Assembly: GCA_023410905.1 (NCBI GenBank)
Contig: JAEYPL010000261.1
Span: 1-55,463, forward strand
DNA from: Pseudomonadota bacterium
Lineage (GTDB): Bacteria > Pseudomonadota > Alphaproteobacteria > Rhizobiales > Hyphomicrobiaceae
Length of the DNA: 55,463 bases
Direction: 5' to 3'
Shown: positions 7,723-15,794 of the stretch, piece after piece
Position numbering within the stretch: the first letter of the stretch is position 1
Layout: every line of letters starts with the position of its first letter
The notes under the pieces: model-generated
Databases searched by the model: none
The model's input: the letters and a program-made list of their open reading frames with translations, nothing else
Told to the model about the DNA's origin: nothing
Position numbers and translations under genes: made by a program

Positions 7723-9192
7723 ATGGCTGGCTTAGTAGCCACAGGAGTGGAAGGCCTGGATGACGTATTGGCAGGAGGGCTGACCGCAGGCTCCTTGTTT
7801 TTGCTGGAAGGGAAACCTGGTTCTGGAAAGACGACCATCGCGCTCCGGTTTCTGATTGAAGGCGAACGGCGTGGCCAGCGTTCGCTCTACGTCACGCTTT
7901 CGGAAACCAAGCAGGAACTGCTGAATACGGCGACTTCGCACGGCTGGACCTTGGGCGAAGCCATTGAGATATGCGAGTTGCATCCCCCTGAAAGCTCGCT
8001 AGACGCCGGTGAGCAGCAGACGTTGCTCTACGCCTCCGATCTTGAGCTGGGCGAGACCGTGAAAGAAATTCTCGAGGCTGTCGAACGAACACGCCCAGAT
8101 CTCATCGTACTCGATAGCCTGTCGGAAATCAGGCTGCTGGCCCAAGGGTCTCTCCGCTATCGGCGGCAACTCCTCGCGCTTAAGCACTTTCTCGCACGTC
8201 GAAACGTCACAGTTTTGATGCTAGACGATCTCACGACTGACACCCTCGACAAGACCGTCCACAGTATAGCCCACGGCGTAATTTGTCTGGAAGAGATGTC
8301 ACCCAACTATGGCGCTCAACGTCGCCGAATGAAGATTGCCAAATATCGAGGCCGTGCTTTCCGTGGCGGCTACCACGATTTCATTATCGAGACCGGCGGC
8401 GTCAAGATTTTTCCACGTCTCGTAGCGTTAGAGCACAAAGGCACACCCCAGCAAGTTCCGGTGCCTAGTGGTATAAGCCAGCTCGATCAGTTGCTGGGGG
8501 GCGGCGTCGACAAAGGAACGAGTACCCTGGTGCTCGGACCGGCTGGCACAGGCAAATCCGTCTTTGTCCTTCAATATGCATCGGCGGCGATGCGGCGTGG
8601 CGAGAAGGTCGCGGTATTTGTGTTCGACGAGGAACTCAGCGTCACATTTCGCCGTGCCAAGGGGATGGGCATTGATCTGGAGGCGCATCAGAAGATGGGT
8701 GATCTCATCTTAGATCAGATTGATGCGGCTGAGCTATCACCAGGCGAGTTTACCCATCGCGTACGAAGGACCATCGACGATCACGGTGTGAGCATGGTCG
8801 TCATCGATAGCCTCAATGGCTATCAGGCTGCTATGCCCGAGGAGCACGCTTTGTTGCTCCATATTCACGAGCTATTGCAGTACCTTAACCGCCGTGGTGT
8901 GAGCACATTCCTTACAGTCGCTCAACACGGGCTCGTCGACGATATGAAGTCGCCCGTTGACGTCACGTACTTGGCGGACACGGTCGTGTTAATGCGCTAC
9001 TTCGAGGCTGAAGGCCGGGTTCGACGAGCGGTTTCGGTCATCAAAAAGCGAACCGGTCCGCACGAGGACACAATCCGCGAATTCCAAGTGACTGGCCATG
9101 GCATACAAGTTGGGCCAGCTCTGCGCGGGTTCCAAGGCGTTCTTCGCGGAGTTCCGACGTACGTAGGAAATCAAAGACTATTGGAAGAGTAG
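7723..9192 (+). CDS. kaiC: Two-domain KaiC-type ATPase
   Basis: A 489-aa protein with tandem RecA-type domains. Walker A GKPGSGKT (30-37) and Walker B ending Asp131 are in the first; GPAGTGKS (272-279) and Asp362 are in the second, with paired Glu303-Glu304 as candidate catalytic residues there. The first domain has a single Glu61 where clock KaiC has two. The position of the clock phosphosites Ser431-Thr432 reads Thr415-Tyr416, so phosphorylation, if it occurs, is not canonical. A strong AGGAG precedes the ATG. No kaiA or kaiB is near. The next gene is a histidine kinase two bases downstream, implying a coupled signalling pair. Proteobacterial KaiC homologues are often linked to stress rather than a clock; that role is inferred here from neighbours. 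Confidence 0.92.
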   Translation: MAGLVATGVEGLDDVLAGGLTAGSLFLLEGKPGSGKTTIALRFLIEGERRGQRSLYVTLSETKQELLNTATSHGWTLGEAIEICELHPPESSLDAGEQQTLLYASDLELGETVKEILEAVERTRPDLIVLDSLSEIRLLAQGSLRYRRQLLALKHFLARRNVTVLMLDDLTTDTLDKTVHSIAHGVICLEEMSPNYGAQRRRMKIAKYRGRAFRGGYHDFIIETGGVKIFPRLVALEHKGTPQQVPVPSGISQLDQLLGGGVDKGTSTLVLGPAGTGKSVFVLQYASAAMRRGEKVAVFVFDEELSVTFRRAKGMGIDLEAHQKMGDLILDQIDAAELSPGEFTHRVRRTIDDHGVSMVVIDSLNGYQAAMPEEHALLLHIHELLQYLNRRGVSTFLTVAQHGLVDDMKSPVDVTYLADTVVLMRYFEAEGRVRRAVSVIKKRTGPHEDTIREFQVTGHGIQVGPALRGFQGVLRGVPTYVGNQRLLEE

Positions 9193-9194
9193 CA

Positions 9195-10238
9195 ATGCCT
9201 CTCGGCGGGCCTGATTCCGAACGCGTCCTGATCCTGACTGCACGACGTCGCGACGCGGATGTCGCCAGCCGCCTGCTGAGCGGGGCAGGCCTCGCGACGT
9301 TAGTTTGCCACAGTGTCATCCATCTCATCCGCGAGATTCGCGAAGGCGCTGCGTGCGTGGTCCTTACCGATGAGGTAATCGACGGCACCGCGGCACAATT
9401 GCTCCACCATTGGATCGAATCCCAGCCGGCGTGGTCCGATCTCCCGATCATTGTGCTGACGGGGAAAGTTGACGAACCCAGTCGCAATCGCTCGGCGCGA
9501 GAGCTTCAGGACACCTTGGGTAACGTCTCTCTTGTGGAGAGACCGTTCCATCCACCGACGCTCGCGAGTGTTGCGCGCGCCGGTTTGCGCTCACGCCGTC
9601 GCCAGTACGAGGCCAGGGAGTTGTTGCAACGCTACGAGCTCCTGGCACGCGAACTCCAGCATCGGACAAAGAATCTCCTCGCCGTTATTCTTTCGATCGC
9701 GGGCGCCAGCCTTCGCGATGATGAAGACGGTCCGGATGTATTCGTATCTCGGCTTCACGCCCTAGCCGCAGCCCAGGATCTACTGATGGAGGGGGACGGG
9801 CGCGGCACATTTCTCAGCGAGATCGTACGCGCCGTGACGAGCAGTTTTGGCGATCGGATAGGCATAGAAGGTCCGCAGGTGCATCTGACTCCAACCCTGG
9901 CACAAGGCTTCGCTCTCATCGTACACGAGCTAGCTACCAATGCTGTCAAGCATGGCGCATTGAGCCAAGGTGGGGGCAACGTCGCGATTAATTGGTCGGT
10001 TTCGGTGGGTGCTAGTGAGACCACCCTTGTTTTCAGGTGGCAAGAGCGCGGTGGGCCGCCCGTATTACCGCCGAGGCGCAAGAGTTTCGGAAGCGTATTG
10101 CTCGAACGCGCCGTCCCCGCGTATGGCAGGCCACCTCGGCTTCTATACGATCCACATGGCTTCACCTACGAGCATTCGGTCAAGCTCGTCAGCCAGATGC
10201 AGACCCGCAGCGATCTGCTGGTGGGGCCTGACCTCTGA
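9195..10238 (+). CDS. HWE-family histidine kinase with N-terminal pseudo-receiver
   Basis: A 347-aa soluble protein. Residues about 10-135 form a receiver-like domain (VLILTARRRDADVASRLL..., LPIIVLTG) without a clear phospho-acceptor pattern. Residues 150-345 form an HWE kinase: phospho-His156 in LQHRTKN, the N-box HELATNAVKHG with the diagnostic His234 and Asn239, the W-x-E motif at Trp272-Glu274, and a late SFGSVLLERAV glycine segment. No membrane span. It starts two bases after the kaiC stop, so the two are made together. It may read KaiC state or phosphorylate an unlinked regulator. No cognate receiver with output is in the immediate vicinity. Confidence 0.88.
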   Translation: MPLGGPDSERVLILTARRRDADVASRLLSGAGLATLVCHSVIHLIREIREGAACVVLTDEVIDGTAAQLLHHWIESQPAWSDLPIIVLTGKVDEPSRNRSARELQDTLGNVSLVERPFHPPTLASVARAGLRSRRRQYEARELLQRYELLARELQHRTKNLLAVILSIAGASLRDDEDGPDVFVSRLHALAAAQDLLMEGDGRGTFLSEIVRAVTSSFGDRIGIEGPQVHLTPTLAQGFALIVHELATNAVKHGALSQGGGNVAINWSVSVGASETTLVFRWQERGGPPVLPPRRKSFGSVLLERAVPAYGRPPRLLYDPHGFTYEHSVKLVSQMQTRSDLLVGPDL

Positions 10239-10311
10239 CGTCCGCTGTGGGTCTTGGTTGTGTGAGAACGCGACGAAGGGGTCTGCGGCTGGCGGTCTAC
10301 CAAGCAGATAG
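10239..10311 (+). repeat. Remnant of a rhizobial dispersed intergenic repeat
   Basis: The bases just after the kinase stop translate as RCGSWLCENA, a string I recognise from a dispersed intergenic repeat seen in many Bradyrhizobium-related genomes and often mis-annotated as a gene. The remainder, to about 10311, shows no gene. The identification rests on memory of that pattern and needs an alignment. Confidence 0.3.
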
Positions 10312-10424
10312 CGTCTGCATCGGGTTCATGAGCATTTTCGTGCGATTTCGGCTCACAAGCAATCCTGAGTGCGCCCCTGGAGCCATTTTGAGCCTCTGAC
10401 GCGAACTCAGCGCAGGGGGCCGTC

Positions 10425-11448
10425 TCACGCCCTGATCGCCGCCAGGAGTGGCTTGATACCCATGATGTTCATGACACGCGTCATGTTGTAGGCGAGGACG
10501 TGCAGCGCCATCTCGGCGGCGACCTTGGGCAGCGTTTTGCACAAGAAGTGTGTCGCGCCCATGCGGGACTTGATGGTTCCGAACGGATGCTCGACCGTCT
10601 CGCGGCGAACTCGCATCGCTTTGGGATGCGCATGACCTTGCCCTCCTCCTCGCTCGAGTAGCGGTACGTGAGACGCTCGCCGGCCGGGCAGCGATAGATG
10701 TCCTCACTCGGTACGTAGACGAAGTCCTGCTTGCCGAAGCGGCCTTCCGACTTGGCGCCCGAGGTCATGGGCTTGGGTAACGTCACCGTAATCCCGGCCT
10801 CATGGCACTCGAGGATCTCCGTACTGTTGAAATAGCCGCGGTCGGCGACCGCCTCCAGCTTGTCGGCGCGAAGCACCGCCTGCGCTCCTGCCGCCGGTCG
10901 GCCGTGTCGAGCTGAGAGAGATAGCGCGAGACACTCTCCTGCAGCTGTGCCCAGCGGCGTGCCACCTTGCCTTCCGTAAAGTTCTTGTCGCGGTTGTTGA
11001 CGGCCTTGAACTTCGAACCGTCGATGGCGACGCTCGCCGTCGCAAGGAGGCCCATCTCGCGGCAGAGTTCGACGAAGCGCGTGCACACCTTGCGCAGGGC
11101 CGCGCCGTTGTCGGTGCGGAAGTCGGCAATCGTCTTGTGATCGGGCGCGAGCCGCTTCAAGAGCCACAGCACTTCGAGATTGCGCCCCGCCTCGCGCTCG
11201 AGACGCCGGCTCGACTGGATGCGGTTCAGGTAGCCGTAGATGTAGAGCTTCAGCAGAACCGAAGGATGATAGCTCGGCCGGCCCGTCGCCGCCGGCTCCA
11301 CGCCCGCAAAACCGATCTCGCCGAGATCCAGCGCGTCGACAAAGGCATCGACCGCGCGCACCGGATTGTCTTCGCCGATCCAGTCCTCGAGACACTCCGG
11401 CAGCAGCGTCAACTGACCCCGATCCTGTCCTTCCACGAACCTCTTCAT
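10425..11448 (-). pseudogene. IS1182-type transposase, broken by deletions and frameshifts
   Basis: From 11448 the frame reads MKRFVEGQDRGQLTLLPECL, HKTIADFRTDNGAALRKVC and VAIDGSKFKAVNNRDKN (DDE core), then loses phase near 10900. A second frame gives ADKLEAVADRGYFNST and ITVTLPKPMTSGAKSEGRFG. A third (10425-10616) gives VRRETVEHPFGTIKSRMG to the end. Compared with intact IS1182/IS5-superfamily transposases of about 450-480 aa, two internal segments are missing, one after LDTADR and one after GKVMRIPK. It cannot make a working enzyme. Terminal repeats were not identified. Confidence 0.85.
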
Positions 11449-11858
11449 GATCCCCCCGCCGAATCATCACGGGAATCATAGATGGCTCAGTCTTTTGACA
11501 CAGCCAGGGTCAACTGCTCCCGGTCCTGCGACGATGGGAATGTCCGCTCGCCACCCAAGAGGCTCCATTTCGCTCGTGACGCGCTGGGCCACGAGCAGTC
11601 ATTGAGTGTGGTTAGGCTTGTGCGGACAAGAGCGGCGCTCGCATCCCAATACCAGACGTCGAGCCCCGCGATGAGCGGTTCGGAGGGCGGCGCTAGCCAC
11701 GTCCCCTCTATGGAGGAGATGGTCGGCGATCGGCCGTACGTCGTGTCGGCGATCTCGTAGCGGGTTAGCGACTGAAACAATCTGAAACACGGCCGAAATG
11801 ACGTGATACGCGAAAGCGCGTATGCTTTTGGGCCGACAGCCCATTTTCTCACTGTGCG
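11449..11858. other. 410-bp region before the response regulator; no gene supported
   Basis: Overlapping frames run on both strands (plus 11482-11760, minus 11487-11981), but neither has a recognisable motif or ribosome binding site, and they conflict with each other. The last 90 bp contain the direct repeat at 11773-11789 and a 7-bp inverted repeat (ATACGCG 11806-11812 with CGCGTAT 11817-11823), likely parts of the regulator's own promoter. Confidence 0.4.
11773..11789 (+). promoter_or_regulatory. Direct repeat TGAAACA-N3-TGAAACA, candidate response-regulator box
   Basis: TGAAACA occurs at 11773 and again at 11783, a 10-bp phase as used by OmpR/PhoB-type dimers. The related site TGAAACA-N3-TGTTACG is found at 14029-14045, before the efflux operon. 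The shared first nine bases, TGAAACAAT, support a common binder, most simply the regulator encoded next to it. Not proven. Confidence 0.5.
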
Positions 11859-12617
11859 ATGACCACGACGAAAGCCGACTACCGCGCCGGTCCGGCACCC
11901 GGAGCGCCCCAGGCGCATATCCTGGTCGTCGACGACGACGCTCAGATCCGCCAGCTTGCGGCAAAGTTCCTGCGCGAGCATGGGTATCGGGTATCCATGG
12001 CTCGCGACGGACGCGAGATGCGGAGCATACTCGAGGCCACAGGTATCGATCTCGTCATTCTTGACATCATGCTGCCAGGGGGGAACGGTCTCGATCTCTG
12101 CCGTGAGATTCGCGCCAGCTCAGCGCTGCCCGTCATCATGCTCACGGCGCTTGGCGCAGATACCGACCGCATTGTTGGCCTCGAGATCGGCGCCGATGAC
12201 TATCTGGTAAAGCCGTTCAATCCTCGCGAACTTCTCGCGCGCATCAATGCCGTTTTGCGCCGTTCTCGAGGTTCCGTCGGCACCCCGCAGGGCACGGGCC
12301 ATCGACTGCAATTCGAAGGCTGGTCGCTCGATACACGGCGCCGCGAGCTCATCAATCCGGACGGCGTCGTCGTCGATCTGTCGACGGGCGAATATGAGCT
12401 GCTCCTCACATTCCTCGATTATCCTCAACGCGCGCTGAGCCGGGACATGCTCATGGACAGCGCCAAGCACAGGGTTGCAACAGGTTTCGATCGTGCGATC
12501 GATATCCAGGTGAGCCGACTCCGAAAGAAGCTCGACAGCAGCGAGGACGGCCAAGCCATGATCAAGACTATTCGGGGCACTGGCTACATGTTCGTCCCGG
12601 CAGTGACACGGGCATGA
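11859..12617 (+). CDS. OmpR/PhoB-family response regulator
   Basis: A 252-aa protein. The receiver has the acidic pocket at Asp25-Asp26, phospho-acceptor Asp69 (LVILDIMLP), Thr96 and Lys118 (DYLVKPF). A winged-helix DNA-binding domain covers about residues 150-250, with LSTGEYELLLTFLDYP and a closing KTIRGTGYMFV. An 18-residue N-terminal extension precedes the receiver. The stop overlaps the sensor kinase start (ATGA), so the two are co-translated. By context it controls the efflux/oxidase genes downstream; phased repeats upstream of it and of the adaptor gene fit this. Confidence 0.93.
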   Translation: MTTTKADYRAGPAPGAPQAHILVVDDDAQIRQLAAKFLREHGYRVSMARDGREMRSILEATGIDLVILDIMLPGGNGLDLCREIRASSALPVIMLTALGADTDRIVGLEIGADDYLVKPFNPRELLARINAVLRRSRGSVGTPQGTGHRLQFEGWSLDTRRRELINPDGVVVDLSTGEYELLLTFLDYPQRALSRDMLMDSAKHRVATGFDRAIDIQVSRLRKKLDSSEDGQAMIKTIRGTGYMFVPAVTRA

Positions 12618-13987
12618 TCAAGATATCCGATACGCTGGTTGCGCGACTCATCCTCGTATCCCTGCTCGGGATTACGCTGGTCCATATCCTCAGCCTATGG
12701 ACATACGAGCACGCATTGGATCGGGAGCTCACTCTCGCCAACGAGTCCCGACTGGCCGAACGCCTGATCTCCATCAAGCGCAGCGTGATGTTCGTGCCCG
12801 AAGCGCAGCGCGAAGCTTTGGCGCACGACTTCTCGAGCGGTCCGATCGACGCGCACTGGAGCAAGGCGAGGGGAACCGCGGCCGGCGGCCCGGGGGCTGA
12901 GGCTTGGCACGGTCTGACGTCGCGGCTCAGGGAAATGGCACCGGAGCTCGGACCGGACGACATCTTGGTCGGCACGAGCACGGATGCCCATGTTGCGGTG
13001 CTGTCGATCCGCCTGCCGGACAGCTCGTGGCTGAACGTGAGCTTGTTTGCGGCGTCGCCGACCGGGGGCGGGCGGCATGGAACACTGCTGTCGACCAGCC
13101 TCATGGCAATCGGTGTGGTCCTCTTGTCGCTGCTCGTGGCGCGGTGGCTTACCCGGCCATTGCGCAGCATGGCTGAGGCCGTAACGGTATTGTCTCCCGA
13201 TAATCCCAAGTCTGAGGTGCCCGAACGCGGCCCACTGGAAGTGCGGCAGCTTGCGGTCGCGTTCAATGAGATGCGTCGAAGGATCGTCGGTCTGATCTCG
13301 CGGCGCACGCGGTCTCTCGCAGCCGTGTCCCATGATCTGAGAACGCCGCTCACCCGCCTCAAGCTCCGGGTGACCGACGTGGCCAACCTCGATCTGCAGC
13401 ATGCGATGTCTGCAGATATCGCGGAGATGGAGCAGATGATCGACGCGACGCTCTCGTATCTCAGGGGAGAAGACGCCTCCGAGCCGCAGCGTGCCATTGA
13501 CCTTGGCGCTTTGCTGCAGACGATTGTCGATGATGCCAAGGATGCAGGACACGACGCAGTGTTGGTCAGTGGCACGCAAGTTGTCGTCCAAGCGCGCCAC
13601 ATTGCCCTGAAGCGCGCATTATCCAACCTCGTCGCTAATGCGCTGCGGTTCGGGACCCAAGTGACCGTGTCGACCAAGGCCGTGGGGAACGACGCCTATG
13701 TCACGATCGACGACAACGGACCGGGTATACCGGAGGACCAACTATCCGTTGTTGTCGAGCCGTTCGTCCGATTGGAAGAATCGCGCAATAGCGAGACCGG
13801 CGGCGTCGGCCTCGGCCTGACGATTGCAAAGACCAATCTGGAGGCCGACGGCGGCACACTGACCTTGCGAAATCGCCCCGAAGGTGGACTGAGCGCAATA
13901 GTCCGGTTGCCCGTTCGCCCGGTCATGAAGGCTGCCAGCGCTGCGAGCTCGGCGCAGCCGGTGACGTCATCCCCGGCGGGTGCATAG
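12614..13987 (+). CDS. Membrane sensor histidine kinase (EnvZ/RstB type)
   Basis: A 457-aa protein: first transmembrane helix about 10-30, periplasmic sensor about 31-155, second helix about 157-177, HAMP about 178-230, phospho-His240 in AVSHDLRTPLTRLK, N-box around Asn338-Asn342, DDNGPGI near 366-372 and GGVGLGL near 396-402. The complete core predicts active autophosphorylation and transfer to the preceding response regulator, whose gene overlaps it by 4 bp. The periplasmic domain has no evident metal-binding motif, so the signal is unknown; the downstream genes suggest metal or envelope stress. An Ala/Ser-rich C-terminal tail is additional. Confidence 0.92.
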   Translation: MIKISDTLVARLILVSLLGITLVHILSLWTYEHALDRELTLANESRLAERLISIKRSVMFVPEAQREALAHDFSSGPIDAHWSKARGTAAGGPGAEAWHGLTSRLREMAPELGPDDILVGTSTDAHVAVLSIRLPDSSWLNVSLFAASPTGGGRHGTLLSTSLMAIGVVLLSLLVARWLTRPLRSMAEAVTVLSPDNPKSEVPERGPLEVRQLAVAFNEMRRRIVGLISRRTRSLAAVSHDLRTPLTRLKLRVTDVANLDLQHAMSADIAEMEQMIDATLSYLRGEDASEPQRAIDLGALLQTIVDDAKDAGHDAVLVSGTQVVVQARHIALKRALSNLVANALRFGTQVTVSTKAVGNDAYVTIDDNGPGIPEDQLSVVVEPFVRLEESRNSETGGVGLGLTIAKTNLEADGGTLTLRNRPEGGLSAIVRLPVRPVMKAASAASSAQPVTSSPAGA

Positions 13988-14028
13988 GCCCCCCGCTCTG
14001 GCGAGTTTTCCTCGTCCAATCCGTATCT

Positions 14029-14045
14029 TGAAACAATTTGTTACG
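14029..14045 (+). promoter_or_regulatory. Candidate response-regulator box before the efflux operon
   Basis: TGAAACA (14029-14035) and TGTTACG (14039-14045) in 10-bp phase match the site at 11773-11789 over TGAAACAAT. It lies about 69 bp before the adaptor ATG. The GTTAC part also recalls the E. coli RstA box (TACATNTNGTTACA). Confidence 0.5.
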
Positions 14046-14113
14046 CACGCGCAACGCGGCGTCACGCGGCGCGGGCTAACTCAGGCATCAGATGCTCCGG
14101 GCGCGAGGACACG

Positions 14114-15784
14114 ATGCTTCGCTTGATTGCAATGCTCAGCTGGACGGCGGCGCTAGCGCTCACCGTTATCGGTGTCGCGCGCGTCGGCAATGCCCATGAG
14201 GGGCACGATCACGGCGCACCGCCTCCGCCCATATCGAACACGATCGCGCCACGCGCCGAGGCGTCATCGTCAGATTTCGAGGTCGTCGTCATTGCCCGCG
14301 GCGGCGACCTACTGATCCATCTCGATACCTTCCGCACGAACGCGCCCGTCGCGGGCGCTGCGATCGAGATCGATACACCGGCCGGACAGCTTGCGCCAGC
14401 CGACAAGGGAAACGGCGTCTACGCCGCGAATGCCTCGTTCCTGATGACTCCAGGTTCATATGATCTCGCCATCACGGTCACGGCACAGCACACGGTCGAT
14501 ATCCTCGCCACGACGCTGATAATTCCGGATGGGACATCCAGCGCGGTAACGGTCCGCGGCGGCTCATGGATCTCGAACAGCGCGTTCGCCCAGGAGTTGC
14601 GTGATCGCGTTGGAAATGGCGGCCGTTCGCTGTGGCTGGCAGTGATTGTCGGATTCGTGGCCGGAGTGCTCGTCACATTTCTTCTGGGCCGCCGTCGCAA
14701 GGCTGCAAGCCTAGTCGCCATTGCAGCGCTTGCGGCAATCCTGATGCCCATGAATTCGGCTAGTGCCGACACACCAGCCGTTGCCGCGCCACGCGATATC
14801 GCCCAGCGGTTCGCCGATGGCGCGCTATTCGTACCAAAGACCACGCAGCACATCCTCGCCATTCGCACGCAGTTCACCGAGGAGCGCGCCCATCGCCGCT
14901 CAATCGAGCTTCCGGGGCGGATCATCCCGAGCCCGAATGCCAGCGGGCTCGTGCAAGCCTCGGTCGGCGGTCGGCTCTCGCCGCCCGAAGGTGGCTTCAA
15001 GCCGCTCGGTACGGCGGTAAAGACCGGTGACGTTCTCGCCTATGTGCGCCCGCCGCTGCCGCTTGCCGACGCGACCGTCCAGCAGCAGCAGGCGCGCGAG
15101 CTCGATCAGCAGATTTCGCTCATCGCGCGGAAGGTCGAGCGGCTACGGACAATCGAGCAGGTCATTGCAAAAAGCCAGCTCGAGGACGCCGAGCTGGAGC
15201 TCCGCGGCCTGCGCACGCGGCGAGCCAATCTCGACCGTGTGCAGTTGCAGGCTGAAGCACTCGTCGCTCCCGTCGACGGAATTATCGCGTCATCGAATGC
15301 CATTACGGGGCAGATGGCGGAGCCGAACTCCGTGATCTTCCAGATCATCGACCCGAGCGTGCTCTGGATCGAGGCGCTCAGCTACGAGGCACACGCGACG
15401 AACGGCGCTGCCAAGGGCCTGCTGGCTGACGGCCGCACGCTCGATCTTGAATACCTCGGCACTGGCTTTGCCGATCGCAATCAAGCCGTTCCGCATCAGT
15501 TCGCGATCAAGGGAAATACGGCCGGCCTCCGTGCAGGGCAGTTCGTCACTGTATTAGCCTCGATACTGGAAGAGCGGCGCGGCATCGCGCTGCCTCGCGA
15601 AGCCGTGCTCCGTGGCGCGAACGGCCAGAGCATCGTCTACGATCACACGAATGCGGAACGCTTCGTCATACGCGAGGTGCGCGTCGAGCCCCTCGACGGC
15701 GCACACGTGCTTGTCGTCGCCGGGCTCGAAGTTGGTCGCCGCATCGTCACGCAGGGCGCCGAGCTGCTCAATCAGATCCGCTGA
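14114..15784 (+). CDS. RND efflux periplasmic adaptor with extra N-terminal domain
   Basis: A 556-aa protein. Residues 1-26 form a signal peptide, followed by a His-rich HEGHDHG (28-34) and a beta-type domain to about 165. Then come a membrane span (about 173-191) and a second hydrophobic, signal-like stretch (about 198-216). Residues about 240-556 are a CusB/CzcB-type adaptor: barrel, lipoyl halves (VQASVGGRLSPPEGGFKPLG..., APVDGIIASSNAITGQ) around a coiled coil (QQQQARELDQQISLIARKV). It should link the inner-membrane RND pump to an outer-membrane channel; no channel gene is in the block. Ordinary adaptors are about 380-420 aa, so the N-terminal module is an addition, perhaps metal-sensing or metal-binding (inference). 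The pump gene follows after 10 bp. Confidence 0.85.
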   Translation: MLRLIAMLSWTAALALTVIGVARVGNAHEGHDHGAPPPPISNTIAPRAEASSSDFEVVVIARGGDLLIHLDTFRTNAPVAGAAIEIDTPAGQLAPADKGNGVYAANASFLMTPGSYDLAITVTAQHTVDILATTLIIPDGTSSAVTVRGGSWISNSAFAQELRDRVGNGGRSLWLAVIVGFVAGVLVTFLLGRRRKAASLVAIAALAAILMPMNSASADTPAVAAPRDIAQRFADGALFVPKTTQHILAIRTQFTEERAHRRSIELPGRIIPSPNASGLVQASVGGRLSPPEGGFKPLGTAVKTGDVLAYVRPPLPLADATVQQQQARELDQQISLIARKVERLRTIEQVIAKSQLEDAELELRGLRTRRANLDRVQLQAEALVAPVDGIIASSNAITGQMAEPNSVIFQIIDPSVLWIEALSYEAHATNGAAKGLLADGRTLDLEYLGTGFADRNQAVPHQFAIKGNTAGLRAGQFVTVLASILEERRGIALPREAVLRGANGQSIVYDHTNAERFVIREVRVEPLDGAHVLVVAGLEVGRRIVTQGAELLNQIR

Positions 15785-15794
15785 GGCTCGCGCA

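Noticed and set aside
11482..11760. 92-codon plus-strand frame after the IS1182 remnant
   Set aside because: No ribosome binding site, no motif, low-complexity Ser/Arg translation; listed as gene-free.
11487..11981. Minus-strand frame overlapping the start of the response regulator
   Set aside because: It has no motif or start signal and its 5' part lies inside the certain response regulator gene.
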